64,000 bases of DNA from Rhodocyclaceae bacterium (GTDB lineage: Bacteria; Pseudomonadota; Gammaproteobacteria; Burkholderiales; Rhodocyclaceae), in NCBI GenBank assembly GCA_023150275.1, contig JAKLLG010000005.1, positions 1-64,000 on the forward strand, given 5' to 3'. The notes beneath the pieces are model-generated. The model saw only the letters and a list, made by a program, of their open reading frames with translations. It ran no database searches and was not told the DNA's origin. Positions within the stretch are counted from its first letter, which is position 1, and each line of letters begins with the position of its first letter. Shown here piece by piece: positions 10,070 through 19,574 of this stretch. The position numbers and the translations under genes are program-made.

Positions 10070-12124
10070 ATGCCGGGCATCGCGGCGACGCCGGCGCTCG
10101 CGGAAAAACTCGCGAAGCTCGGCCTCGTCCGCGCCGACGATCTCGTCCTGCATCTGCCGCTGCGCTATGAGGACGAAACCGCGCTTGTTGCCATTGCCGC
10201 CGCCCCCTGGGGCGAGCCGGTGCAGATCGAGGCGATGGTCGCCGACGTCGCGGTGCAGTTCCGCCCGCGCCGCCAGCTTGTCGCGCGCGTATGCGATGCC
10301 GCCGGCGACGAACTGACGCTGCGCTTCCTCAACTTCTACGGCAGCCAGACGAAGCAGCTCGAAAGCGCCCGCGACAGCGGCCGGCCGCTGCGCCTCTTCG
10401 GCGAAATCAAGCAAGGCTTCTTCGGGCCGGAAATGGTGCATCCGCGCTACCGCGTCGTTGATGCCGCCGCGCCGCTGCCGGAAGCGCTGACGCCGGTCTA
10501 TCCGACCACCGCCGGCGTCTCGCAGGCAGCCCTTCGAAAACTGATCGCCGCCGCACTCGCCGCGGCCGATCTCGGCGAAATCCTCGACGCCGCTTTCTGT
10601 GCGCGCCATGCGCTGACGCCCTTCGCCGACGCCGTCGGCTTCCTGCACGCGCCGCCGCCCGGCGCGCCGCTCGGCGCGCTGCAATCGCGCGAGCACCCCG
10701 CCTGGCGACGGATCAAGTTCGACGAACTGCTCGCCCAGCAACTTTCGCTGCGCCGTGCCTTCCTCGCCCGCCGCGAGCGCGGCGCACCGGTGCTCGCGGC
10801 GTCTGGTGAGCTTGGCCGGCAATTGCGCGCACGCTTGCCCTTCGCGCTCACCGGCGCGCAGCAGCGCGTTGTCGCTGAAATCGAACGCGACCTCGCGCAG
10901 CCGTTTCCGATGCAGCGCCTGCTGCAGGGCGATGTCGGTAGCGGCAAGACCGTCGTCGCCGCGCTCGCCGCCTGCCGCGCAATCGAGGCCGGCTGGCAGG
11001 CGGCCTTCATGGCGCCGACCGAGATTCTCGCCGAGCAGCACTACCTCAAGCTGAAGGCCTGGCTGGAGCCGCTCGGCGTGCGCGTCGCCTGGCTCGCGGG
11101 CAGCCTCAAGGCCGCCGCCAAGCGGGCGATGCAGATGGAAGCGGCGAGCGAAGCGCAGCTTGTCGTCGGCACGCACGCACTGATTCAGGATGCGGTCGAT
11201 TTCGCGAAGCTCGGCCTCGCCATCGTCGACGAACAGCACCGCTTCGGCGTGCAGCAGCGCCTCGCGCTGCGCAAGAAAGGGGGCGATGCTGCTTCGGGCG
11301 CCATTCCGCACCAGTTGATGATGTCGGCGACGCCGATCCCGCGCACGCTGGCGATGAGCTACTACGCCGACCTCGACGTGTCGGTACTCGACGAACTGCC
11401 GCCCGGCCGCACGCCGGTGAAGACCAAGCTGATCTCGGATGCCCGCCGCGACGCGGTGATCGCCGGCGTGCGCGCGGCCGTCGCCGAGGGCCGGCAGGCC
11501 TACTGGGTGTGCCCGCTGATCGAGGAATCGGAAAAACTGCAACTGCAGACCGCGCTGGACACGCACGCGCTGCTCGCCGAGGAACTGGCAGGCCTCACCG
11601 TCGGCCTCGTGCACGGCCGGCTGAAGGCCGATGAAAAGGCAAGGACGATGGCCGCCTTTGCCGCCGGCGAAATCGACGTGCTGGTCGCCACCACCGTCAT
11701 CGAGGTCGGCGTCGACGTGCCCAACGCCAGCCTGATGGTGATCGAGCACGCCGAGCGCTTCGGTCTCTCGCAGCTGCACCAGCTGCGCGGCCGCGTCGGC
11801 CGCGGCGCGCACGAATCGGTGTGTGCGCTGCTCTACGCGGGGCCACTCTCCGCAACCGCGCGGGCGCGGCTGAAAATCATCTTCGAACATACCGACGGTT
11901 TCGAGATCGCCCGCCAGGACCTGCACCTGCGCGGCCCCGGCGAGTTCATCGGCAGCCGGCAAAGCGGCGTGCCGCTGCTGCGCTACGCCGATCTGGAACT
12001 GGATACGGCGCTGATCGAACTCGCGCGCACGGAAGCCGAGCGCCTGCTGTGCGACAATCCAGCCGCAGTCGAACGTCATCTCGCGCGCTGGCTGGGGTCG
12101 CGCGAAGAACTGCTGAAGGTATAG
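10070..12124 (+). CDS. recG: ATP-dependent DNA helicase RecG
   Basis: A 684-residue superfamily 2 helicase. The N-terminal wedge/OB part runs to about residue 260. Walker A (GDVGSGKTVVAA) is near 290, the RecG-specific DEQH box (VDEQHRFGVQQR) near 385, TATPIPRTLA near 422, and motif VI-type QLRGRVGRG near 575. RecG regresses stalled replication forks and branch-migrates Holliday junctions. Length and motif order are normal for the family. It starts at the base after the ridA stop. Confidence 0.95.
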   Translation: MPGIAATPALAEKLAKLGLVRADDLVLHLPLRYEDETALVAIAAAPWGEPVQIEAMVADVAVQFRPRRQLVARVCDAAGDELTLRFLNFYGSQTKQLESARDSGRPLRLFGEIKQGFFGPEMVHPRYRVVDAAAPLPEALTPVYPTTAGVSQAALRKLIAAALAAADLGEILDAAFCARHALTPFADAVGFLHAPPPGAPLGALQSREHPAWRRIKFDELLAQQLSLRRAFLARRERGAPVLAASGELGRQLRARLPFALTGAQQRVVAEIERDLAQPFPMQRLLQGDVGSGKTVVAALAACRAIEAGWQAAFMAPTEILAEQHYLKLKAWLEPLGVRVAWLAGSLKAAAKRAMQMEAASEAQLVVGTHALIQDAVDFAKLGLAIVDEQHRFGVQQRLALRKKGGDAASGAIPHQLMMSATPIPRTLAMSYYADLDVSVLDELPPGRTPVKTKLISDARRDAVIAGVRAAVAEGRQAYWVCPLIEESEKLQLQTALDTHALLAEELAGLTVGLVHGRLKADEKARTMAAFAAGEIDVLVATTVIEVGVDVPNASLMVIEHAERFGLSQLHQLRGRVGRGAHESVCALLYAGPLSATARARLKIIFEHTDGFEIARQDLHLRGPGEFIGSRQSGVPLLRYADLELDTALIELARTEAERLLCDNPAAVERHLARWLGSREELLKV

Positions 12125-12249
12125 GGAAACGATACGCGCCGTATGACGTTTGCAGATCACGCCTGTTGACGGCAGACTAGCGCCCGTTCGGGGTCGAAAG
12201 CGACCAATCAAACAACGCCCCGAGAACTGCCGCCACATGAGGAGGATCC

Positions 12250-13926
12250 GTGAATCACGCAACGCATGCGCGACAACTTCTGCGCGCTCCCGCTTATTTC
12301 CGTCTTTCTGCCGCCGCTGCGATCCTGGCAATCGCTTCGATATCGGCCGCGGCCGCACCGGCCGTGGAGGTAAAGGACGCACTCGCGACCGGCGCCCTCG
12401 GGCTGCATCAAGCCGACGAGTTCCGGCTGGCGAACGGGCGCTGCAGCGATTGCCCGGCCGCAGCGCAGGCCCTGTGGTATTTCCAGGACGATCTGGTCGC
12501 TGTGCCAAGGGAAAGGGCGTCGGGCTTTGTCCGCGGCGCACGGGCGCAGGAAGATGTCAGGCGCTGGGCATCCGGCAATGGCGGAGTGCCCGCCGGCGAG
12601 CGTCCGCCGATGCTGTGGATCGGCTCTCCGCAGGTCGTTTCCGGCGTGCAACTTTCGGATGACGGGCAAGCCATCAAGACCGGCAACGGCAGCTTGCCGT
12701 TCGCGGTGACCGGGAAGATTCCCGCGAACCTGTCCTATTACGACGCAAGCAGCGTCCGTCATTTCGCGGCCCGCCCCCTGCGCATGCGCGGGACGCTCGA
12801 GAACGGACGCTTCGTCGCACGAACCCTCTGGCCCGAGGATTTTGCGCTGACGCCTTCGCGCCTGCCGCTACGCCCGCTCGCCGCAGGCGAATCCTTGTCG
12901 TCGCTGGTGCGTGCGGAAGGCGGCGGCGCCACGCTGCCGATGGACAGCCGGGTTTTGTGGCAACGCGATCCCGGCACCCCGCTGCAGGTCGCCGGCAAGC
13001 CCGTGCTGACGGTGATGCTGAACGGCGCGCAGGGCGACGACGACGAGGCGCATGGCGGCCATTTCGCGATCGCCACCGGACGCTTCGGCGAACGCGGCGA
13101 GTGGGGCGACTGGCTGGTCAACAATTTCTATAATCTGGATTCGTACAGCGAGAAGGGCATCGTTGCCGCGACGTTGCCGATGGATGCCTACATGGCGGAT
13201 CTGAACAGCGGGCAGTCCTGGTATCGCCCGTCCTACATGCTGGTCGCGGTGCTGAGGAGCGAGCGCGGCGCAGCGCTCTATCAGGAAGCGATCAACCGCG
13301 TCTTCAGCCACTTCTATCGCCACGACTTCCGCTATCGCCATGCCAGCGCCAACTGCGCCGGAATCAGCATGGAAACCATGCGTTCGCTCGGCTGGGCCAT
13401 CCCCGAACAGGGGTCGACGAGCAGGCTCAAGGCCGCCGTGGCTCTTCCCTACATGACGATCAAGGAGATGAGCCTCGACAGCGGCAGGAGCGCTTTCGAC
13501 TATCTGGTTGCCGAAACCACGAACCTCTATCCCTTCGTTGCCTTCGAAGCCGCCGGCAACGATCTTCTGAACAGGATCGCGCCTGCCAGGCATCTTTCCG
13601 GAAACCTCGACAGGATGCTGGCCGACGATCTGGAAGCGCTCGTGTATGTGCGGATTCCGCAGTTCCCGTCGTCGCGGGCGTTCGGTCAGGCGCCGGTGGC
13701 GTCGATCGACGAATACATGGCGCGCGCGCCACAGGATCGTGCCGACTGGAAGATCGTCCCGGTGCCACCCCGACCGTTCCCGGATGCTTTGAAGGATTCG
13801 GACACGCTCACCGAGGATATGTCTGCATCACAAATCGCAACCTATGCGTACGGTGGCTTTTTTGGCGTGACCGCACTTGGCATGTGGCGTCGTCGCAGGG
13901 GCAATATGCAGCGCAAGGTTCAATAG
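12250..13926 (+). CDS. exported protein with permuted NlpC/P60-like His and Cys motifs
   Basis: A 558-residue protein I do not recognise by name. It has an N-terminal signal sequence (about 17-37) and a probable C-terminal membrane anchor (YAYGGFFGVTALGMWRRRRG, about 530-550). Its central HGGHFAIATG and downstream NCAGISMETM follow the His-then-Asn-Cys order of permuted papain-like folds (LRAT, YiiX, DUF4105), so an amidase/peptidase or acyltransferase-like role is an inference. The GTG start follows GGAGG. It ends 12 bases before the LplT-PlsC fusion, so it looks like the first gene of the lipid operon. Confidence 0.55.
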   Translation: MNHATHARQLLRAPAYFRLSAAAAILAIASISAAAAPAVEVKDALATGALGLHQADEFRLANGRCSDCPAAAQALWYFQDDLVAVPRERASGFVRGARAQEDVRRWASGNGGVPAGERPPMLWIGSPQVVSGVQLSDDGQAIKTGNGSLPFAVTGKIPANLSYYDASSVRHFAARPLRMRGTLENGRFVARTLWPEDFALTPSRLPLRPLAAGESLSSLVRAEGGGATLPMDSRVLWQRDPGTPLQVAGKPVLTVMLNGAQGDDDEAHGGHFAIATGRFGERGEWGDWLVNNFYNLDSYSEKGIVAATLPMDAYMADLNSGQSWYRPSYMLVAVLRSERGAALYQEAINRVFSHFYRHDFRYRHASANCAGISMETMRSLGWAIPEQGSTSRLKAAVALPYMTIKEMSLDSGRSAFDYLVAETTNLYPFVAFEAAGNDLLNRIAPARHLSGNLDRMLADDLEALVYVRIPQFPSSRAFGQAPVASIDEYMARAPQDRADWKIVPVPPRPFPDALKDSDTLTEDMSASQIATYAYGGFFGVTALGMWRRRRGNMQRKVQ

Positions 13927-13938
13927 AGGAAGCAGGTT

Positions 13939-15819
13939 ATGAGCAACCAATTTCAGTTGTTAAGCGAACGGCGGTTCCGCCCCTTTTTCCTGACGCAGTT
14001 TCTCGGGGCGTTCAACGACAACCTGTTCAAGAACGCGCTCGTCGTCCTGCTGACGTTCCAGTCGGCGCAATGGACGACGATGGCGCCGGAAATACTCGCC
14101 AACCTCGCCGCGGGCATCTTCATCCTGCCCTTCTTCCTGTTCTCGGCGACGGCAGGACAGCTTGCCGACAAGTACGACAAGGCAAGACTCGCCCGGCTGG
14201 TGAAGGTGCTCGAAATGGCGATCATGGGCGTCGCCTTCGCCGGCTTCGCGCTGCACAGCCTTGCCGCCCTGCTCTTCGCGCTGTTCCTGCTCGGCCTGCA
14301 TTCGACGCTGTTCGGGCCGGTCAAGTACGCGATCCTGCCGCAGCATCTCAGGGAAGACGAACTGATCGGCGGCAATGCGCTGATCGAAGCCGGCACCTTC
14401 GTCGCCATCCTCGTCGGCACGCTCGCCGGCGGGCTGCTGGCGGGCGCCGGCCTCGATCCGTCGTGGATCGCCTTCGCCGGATTTGGCGTGGCGCTTGCCG
14501 GCTACCTGTTCAGCCGCGGCATTCCGGAGGCGCCGGCGCCGGTTCCCGACCTCGTCGTCAATCCCAACCCGCTCACCGAGACCTGGCGCAACATCGGCTT
14601 TGCGCGGAAGAACCGCACCGTCTTTCTCTCGATACTCGGCATCTCGTGGTTCTGGCTTTACGGCGCCCTGTTCCTCGCCCAGTTTCCCGCCTATGCGAAA
14701 GTCGTGCTGGGCGGCGGCGAGTCGGCGGTAACGCTGCTGCTGGCCACCTTCACCGTCGGCATCGGCATCGGTTCGCTGCTCTGCGAACGGATGTCGGCGA
14801 AGTATGTGGAACTCGGCCTCGTCCCGTTCGGCTCGATCGGCCTGACGCTGTTCGGCCTCGACCTCGCGCTCGCCTCGGCGAGCTTCGTCCATCCCGAAGG
14901 GCAGACGCCGGTACTGACCCTGCTCGCGATGCCGCAGGTCTGGCGCATTCTCGGCGATCTCATGCTGCTCGGCGTCTTCGGCGGCTTCTTCATCGTGCCG
15001 CTGTACGCGCTGGTGCAACTGCGCAGCGAACCCGAACATCGGGCGCGCATCATCGCATCGAACAACATCCTGAACGCGCTGTTCATGGTCGTCGGCGCCC
15101 TGGGCGCGGCCGCGCTGTTGAGCGCCGGTCTCGGCATTCCGGCGCTCTTCGCCGTCGCCGCCATCTGCAACGCGGCAATCGCGCTGTACATCTACGGGCT
15201 GGTGCCGGAATTCCTGCTCCGCTTCGTCGCGTGGCTGCTGATCCATACCTTCTACCGCGTCGAGAAGCGCGGTGTCGAACACATCCCGCACGAAGGTGCG
15301 GCGCTCATCGTCTGCAACCACGTCAGCTTCGTCGATCCGGTCATCCTGATGGCGATCTCGCCGCGTCCGATCCGTTTCGTGATGGATCACCGCATTTTCA
15401 GGACGCCGATCATCAGCTTCGTTTTCCGCCACAGCCGGGCGATCCCGATCGCGCCGGCCAAGGAAGATCCGGCGATGATGGAAAAGGCCTTCGACGAAGT
15501 CGCCAAAGCGCTCGACGCCGGAGAACTGGTCGGCATCTTTCCCGAAGGGCGGATCACCGACAACGGCGAGCTGTACCCCTTCCGCCCGGGCGTTGCGCGC
15601 ATCCTCGAACGCAACCCGGTACCGGTCGTTCCGCTCGCCTTGCAGGGGCTTTGGGGCAGCTTCTTCTCGAGGAAGGACGGGCCGGCAATGAGCAAGCCTT
15701 TCCGTCGCGGCCTGCTGTCGCGGATCGCCGTTGCCGGCGGAACGTCGATCGCCCCGGCCGAAGCGACGCCCGAGCGCCTGCAGGACATCGTTGGCGAACT
15801 GCGCGGGGCGTGGAAGTAA
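13939..15819 (+). CDS. LplT-like MFS transporter fused to PlsC acyltransferase
   Basis: A 626-residue fusion. Residues 1 to about 410 form an MFS transporter of the lysophospholipid flippase type (RRFRPFFLTQFLGAFNDN start is characteristic of LplT). Residues about 430-610 form a glycerolipid acyltransferase with NHVSFVDP (the NHx4D box, about 460) and FPEGRITDNGE (about 534). In many bacteria this pair is followed by an AMP-forming acyl-ACP synthetase (Aas); that domain is absent here. Likely role: importing lysophospholipid across the inner membrane and re-acylating it, with activated acyl donor from elsewhere. Confidence 0.88.
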   Translation: MSNQFQLLSERRFRPFFLTQFLGAFNDNLFKNALVVLLTFQSAQWTTMAPEILANLAAGIFILPFFLFSATAGQLADKYDKARLARLVKVLEMAIMGVAFAGFALHSLAALLFALFLLGLHSTLFGPVKYAILPQHLREDELIGGNALIEAGTFVAILVGTLAGGLLAGAGLDPSWIAFAGFGVALAGYLFSRGIPEAPAPVPDLVVNPNPLTETWRNIGFARKNRTVFLSILGISWFWLYGALFLAQFPAYAKVVLGGGESAVTLLLATFTVGIGIGSLLCERMSAKYVELGLVPFGSIGLTLFGLDLALASASFVHPEGQTPVLTLLAMPQVWRILGDLMLLGVFGGFFIVPLYALVQLRSEPEHRARIIASNNILNALFMVVGALGAAALLSAGLGIPALFAVAAICNAAIALYIYGLVPEFLLRFVAWLLIHTFYRVEKRGVEHIPHEGAALIVCNHVSFVDPVILMAISPRPIRFVMDHRIFRTPIISFVFRHSRAIPIAPAKEDPAMMEKAFDEVAKALDAGELVGIFPEGRITDNGELYPFRPGVARILERNPVPVVPLALQGLWGSFFSRKDGPAMSKPFRRGLLSRIAVAGGTSIAPAEATPERLQDIVGELRGAWK

Positions 15820-15847
15820 GTTCCTGCGAGGAGCTGATACGACTTCG

Positions 15848-16480
15848 ATGATCACGATCTACGAGTTGAAACCGCGCTTTCAGGCGCTCTTGCGACCGCT
15901 GGTGCGGAGCGCCGCCAGTGCCGGCATCACGGCGAACGGCGTCACCATGTCCGCGATGATGCTGTCCATCGCGCTGGGCGCGGTCCTGCTCGCATTTGGT
16001 GATGAGCAACGCGAACTGTTCTTGCTGCTGCCACTCTGGATGTTCCTGCGCATGGCGCTGAACGCCGTCGACGGCATGCTGGCGCGCGAATTCGACCAGA
16101 AATCCGCGCTCGGCGCCTATCTCAACGAATTGTCCGATGTCGTTTCCGACGCGGCGCTGTACCTCCCGTTCGTCATCGTTGCGCCGTTCGGTTGGGCAAG
16201 TGTCGGCGCCGTGATTTTCCTGGCGGCGCTTTCGGAAATGGCGGGGGCGCTGGCCCCGATGGTCGGCGCCGAACGGCGCTACGACGGCCCCATCGGCAAG
16301 AGCGATCGCGCCTTCGTCTTCGGCGCGCTCGGACTCTGGGTCGGCATCGCCACGGAGTTGCCGGCGGCGGCCTTCTGGCTCATGCCCGCGCTGGCGGCGG
16401 GGATCCTGCTCAACACGATTCATCGCGTATCGCGCGGCGTTGCTGCGGCGCGCGAGGCAAACGGAAAGGACATTTCATGA
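15848..16480 (+). CDS. ynbA: CDP-alcohol phosphatidyltransferase (YnbA-like)
   Basis: A 210-residue membrane protein with about six helices and a CDP-alcohol phosphotransferase signature at residues about 75-105. The motif reads N-x2-DG-x2-AR-x8-G-x3-N-x3-D, so the first and third metal-binding Asp are Asn. From memory, E. coli YnbA shows the same pattern. It would transfer a phosphatidyl group from CDP-diacylglycerol to an unknown alcohol. ATG at 15848 is chosen over the upstream in-frame start, which lies inside the preceding gene. Its stop overlaps the next start (ATGA). Confidence 0.82.
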   Translation: MITIYELKPRFQALLRPLVRSAASAGITANGVTMSAMMLSIALGAVLLAFGDEQRELFLLLPLWMFLRMALNAVDGMLAREFDQKSALGAYLNELSDVVSDAALYLPFVIVAPFGWASVGAVIFLAALSEMAGALAPMVGAERRYDGPIGKSDRAFVFGALGLWVGIATELPAAAFWLMPALAAGILLNTIHRVSRGVAAAREANGKDIS

Positions 16481-18237
16481 ACGACACGCGTCAGGTTCTG
16501 GAGCGCAGCTTCGCGACGCACGACGGGGTTCAGCTCTTCTATCGCCATTGGCCATGCCGGACGGCCGAGCGCCGCGGCTGCGTCGTGATGTTCCATCGCG
16601 GCCACGAGCATTCCGGCCGCATGGCGCACGTGGCAGATGAACTTGACCTCCCCGATTTCGATGTCTTCGCGTGGGATGCGCGCGGTCACGGACGCTCGCC
16701 GGGCGAGCGTGGGTACTCGCCAAGCTTCGCGGCGTCGGTGCGCGACGTGCAGACCTTCATCGAACATATCCGCGACACCTACGGAATCGCCGAAGCGGAC
16801 ATGGCGATTCTCGCGCAGAGCGTCGGCGCCGTGCTGGTCGCCACCTGGGCGCACGATTACGCACCCCGGGTACGTTGCCTCGTTCTCGCTTCACCGGCGT
16901 TCAAGGTCAAGCTCTATGTACCACTGGCACGGCCCGGGCTGCGGCTGCTGCAAAAGCTGCGCGGCAATTTCTTCGTCAATAGCTACGTCAAGTCGAAATT
17001 CCTGACGCACGATCCGGTACGGCAGGCCTCCTACGACGCCGATCCGCTCATCACCCGCCCGATCTCGGTCAATATCCTCCTCGCGCTCTACGAGGCCGCC
17101 GAGCGCGTGGTTGCCGATGCACAGGCGATCACCGTCCCGACCCAGTTGCTGATTTCGGGCGCCGACTGGGTGGTGCACCACGGCCCGCAACACACCTTTT
17201 TCGAACGCCTCGGTACGCCGGTCAAGGAAAAGCATGTGCTGCCGGGCTTCTATCACGACACGCTCGGCGAGGCGGATCGCCAGCGATCGCTCGGTCTCGC
17301 CCGGGCCTTCATCCTGCGCCGCTTTTCAGAGACGCCCCAACGCGTCGATCTGCGCCATGCGGACAAATCCGGCGCGACCTTCGAAGAGGCAGCGGCCCTC
17401 TCCCGCCCCTTGCCGCTGCTCTCGCCGCGCGGGTTTTTCTGGGCGCTCGCCCGTCTCAACATGAAGATCGGCGGCTGGCTGTCGGACGGTGTTCGCCTTG
17501 GCCACGAAACCGGCTTCGATTCCGGAAGCACGCTCGACTACGTCTACCGCAACACGCCGGCCGGCTGCGGCCCGCTCGGACGCCTGATCGACCGGCAGTA
17601 TCTCGATTCGATCGGCTGGCGCGGCATTCGCCAGCGCAAGCTGCACCTTGAAGAACTGCTGCGCAAGGCGATGGACGCGCTCGCGGCGGAAGGTCGTCCC
17701 GTGCGCCTGCTCGACATCGCGGCGGGGCACGGGCGCTACGCGCTGGAGGCGATGGAGGGGTACGCGCGGCGACCGCAAGCGATCGTCCTGCGCGATTTCA
17801 GCGAACTCAACGTAGGTCAGGGCGCGGCGCTGATCGAGCAGAAAGGACTGCGCGACATCGCCCGTTTCGAGCGCGGCGACGCCTTCGACCGCGCCTCGGT
17901 CGCGGCGGTACGCCCGCAGCCGACGATAGGCATCGTTTCCGGACTGTACGAACTCTTTCCCGACAACGATCTTGTCTGCCGATCGCTGGCCGGCATGGCT
18001 GACGCCATCGAGCCCGGCGCTTACCTCGTCTATACCGGGCAACCCTGGCATCCGCAGCTCGAACTGATCGCACGCGCCCTCACCAGCCATCGCGGTGGGC
18101 AGGCCTGGGTAATGCGCCGGCGCACGCAGGCCGAGATGGATCAACTGGTTGCCGATGCCGGCTTCGACAAGATCGATCAACGCATCGACGAATGGGGCAT
18201 CTTCTCGGTCTCGCTGGCGCGCCGCCGAAACTCATGA
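16477..18237 (+). CDS. ynbC: alpha/beta hydrolase fused to a methyltransferase (YnbC-like)
   Basis: A 586-residue two-domain protein, matching E. coli YnbC in length and order. The N-terminal half is a monoacylglycerol-lipase-like alpha/beta hydrolase: nucleophile Ser in AQSVGA (about 112), Asp in SGADWVV (about 226), His in GFYHDTLGE (about 255). The C-terminal half has a class I SAM-binding motif (LLDIAAGHGRYALE, about 409-422). It is coupled to both neighbours by ATGA overlaps. It may hydrolyse an ester on a lipid and methylate the product; the substrate is not known. Confidence 0.83.
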   Translation: MNDTRQVLERSFATHDGVQLFYRHWPCRTAERRGCVVMFHRGHEHSGRMAHVADELDLPDFDVFAWDARGHGRSPGERGYSPSFAASVRDVQTFIEHIRDTYGIAEADMAILAQSVGAVLVATWAHDYAPRVRCLVLASPAFKVKLYVPLARPGLRLLQKLRGNFFVNSYVKSKFLTHDPVRQASYDADPLITRPISVNILLALYEAAERVVADAQAITVPTQLLISGADWVVHHGPQHTFFERLGTPVKEKHVLPGFYHDTLGEADRQRSLGLARAFILRRFSETPQRVDLRHADKSGATFEEAAALSRPLPLLSPRGFFWALARLNMKIGGWLSDGVRLGHETGFDSGSTLDYVYRNTPAGCGPLGRLIDRQYLDSIGWRGIRQRKLHLEELLRKAMDALAAEGRPVRLLDIAAGHGRYALEAMEGYARRPQAIVLRDFSELNVGQGAALIEQKGLRDIARFERGDAFDRASVAAVRPQPTIGIVSGLYELFPDNDLVCRSLAGMADAIEPGAYLVYTGQPWHPQLELIARALTSHRGGQAWVMRRRTQAEMDQLVADAGFDKIDQRIDEWGIFSVSLARRRNS

Positions 18238-19574
18238 ACGCAGCTGTCCGCGAGTATCTCGATGGCATTCCTCTCTGGCGCCGGAGCGTCCTGTGGCTGC
18301 TTTTCCTTGGCCCCTTCTTCTTCGCCAGCTACGGCTTCGCGAATCGCATGGCGGCCGAGCGCGGCATTACCGATTCGCTGGTCTTCGAATGGGAACGCCA
18401 CGTTCCTTTCCTGCCCTGGACAATCCTCCCCTACTGGTCGATCGATCTCTTCTACGGCCTCTCGTTCCTCTGCTGCCGCGACCGTGCGGCGGTCGACCGG
18501 CATGCCTTTCGTCTGCTGACCGCGCAGTTCGCCTGCGTTGCCGCCTTTCTGCTGTTTCCGCTTCACTACTCCTTCGCGCGCCCGCAGACCGACGGCCTCT
18601 TCGGCGCCATGTTCGACGCCCTGATGGGCTTCGATCAACCCTACAACCAGGCGCCATCCCTGCACATCGCGCTTCTCGTCATCATCTGGGTGCGCTTTGC
18701 CGAGGCGGCATCCGGCGCCTGGCGAGTCGCCGTGCACCTCTGGGCGACGCTGATCGCGATCTCCGTGCTCACCACCTTTCAGCACCATTTCTTCGACATC
18801 CCGACCGGTGCCGCAGTCGGCCTCTTCTGCCTGTGGCTGTGGCCGGACGACAGGCCGTCTCCGCTTGCCCATGCCGTACGCAGGGAAAGCGGGCATCCGC
18901 GTCTGGCAGCAATCTACGCCGCAGGCGCGATGCTGCTGCTTGGCGCCGCCGCTGCAACGGGCGCTTGGGGGCTATGGCTGAGCTGGGGCGCGCTCGCGCT
19001 TGCGCTGCTTGCGCTGATCTACATCCGGGTGGGCGCGGCCGGATTCCAGAAAAGCGAAGGCCGCCACAGCCTCGCGGCGACGCTCCTGCTCGCGCCTTAT
19101 GTCGCTGCCGCCTGGCTGAATTCGCGCTGGTGGACACGGCGTTCGCCCGCGCCCTGCCACATCGCAGACGACGTCTGGCTCGGGCGTATGCCGACCGCGA
19201 CCGACATGCGCAGCGGACACTTCACGGCGCTGTTCGATCTCGCCGCCGAACTGCCCGCGCCCGGCGGCAACTGGCGATACGACAGCGCAGCGTGGCTCGA
19301 CCTGATTCCGCCCGATGCCGTGCAGCTTGCCGATGCCGCCCGCCGCATCGAGGCCATGCAGGGACGGGGCCGGCTGCTGGTATGCTGCGCGCTCGGTTTT
19401 TCGCGCAGCGCCTGCGCGGTCGCGGCTTGGCTGCTTGCCTCGGGCCGTGCAACAGACGTCGATGCGGCCTTGCGACTGCTCCGGCAGGCGCGTCCGCAGA
19501 TCGTGCTGGGAGACGCGCATCGCGCGGCCCTGAACGCCTTCGCGCAATCCTGCCAGGGGATGCGGCATGGATAG
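18234..19574 (+). CDS. ynbD: PAP2 phosphatase fused to dual-specificity phosphatase (YnbD-like)
   Basis: A 446-residue protein. The N-terminal part has about six membrane helices with the PAP2 lipid phosphatase motifs SLHIA and HHFFDIPTG. The C-terminal cytoplasmic part is a cysteine phosphatase with a C-x5-R loop (CALGFSR, near residue 385). This double-phosphatase layout is that of E. coli YnbD. It probably dephosphorylates a phospholipid intermediate, such as a phosphatidylglycerol-phosphate-like product of the YnbA homologue. ATG at 18234 overlaps the upstream stop (ATGA). Confidence 0.83.
   Translation: MNAAVREYLDGIPLWRRSVLWLLFLGPFFFASYGFANRMAAERGITDSLVFEWERHVPFLPWTILPYWSIDLFYGLSFLCCRDRAAVDRHAFRLLTAQFACVAAFLLFPLHYSFARPQTDGLFGAMFDALMGFDQPYNQAPSLHIALLVIIWVRFAEAASGAWRVAVHLWATLIAISVLTTFQHHFFDIPTGAAVGLFCLWLWPDDRPSPLAHAVRRESGHPRLAAIYAAGAMLLLGAAAATGAWGLWLSWGALALALLALIYIRVGAAGFQKSEGRHSLAATLLLAPYVAAAWLNSRWWTRRSPAPCHIADDVWLGRMPTATDMRSGHFTALFDLAAELPAPGGNWRYDSAAWLDLIPPDAVQLADAARRIEAMQGRGRLLVCCALGFSRSACAVAAWLLASGRATDVDAALRLLRQARPQIVLGDAHRAALNAFAQSCQGMRHG

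Noticed and set aside
9644..12541. Open frame of 965 codons antisense to ridA and recG
   Set aside because: Shadow of recG in high-GC DNA; translation lacks any recognisable fold.
13960..15855. Open frame of 631 codons antisense to the LplT-PlsC fusion
   Set aside because: Low-complexity Arg/Glu/Asp translation; shadow of the real gene.
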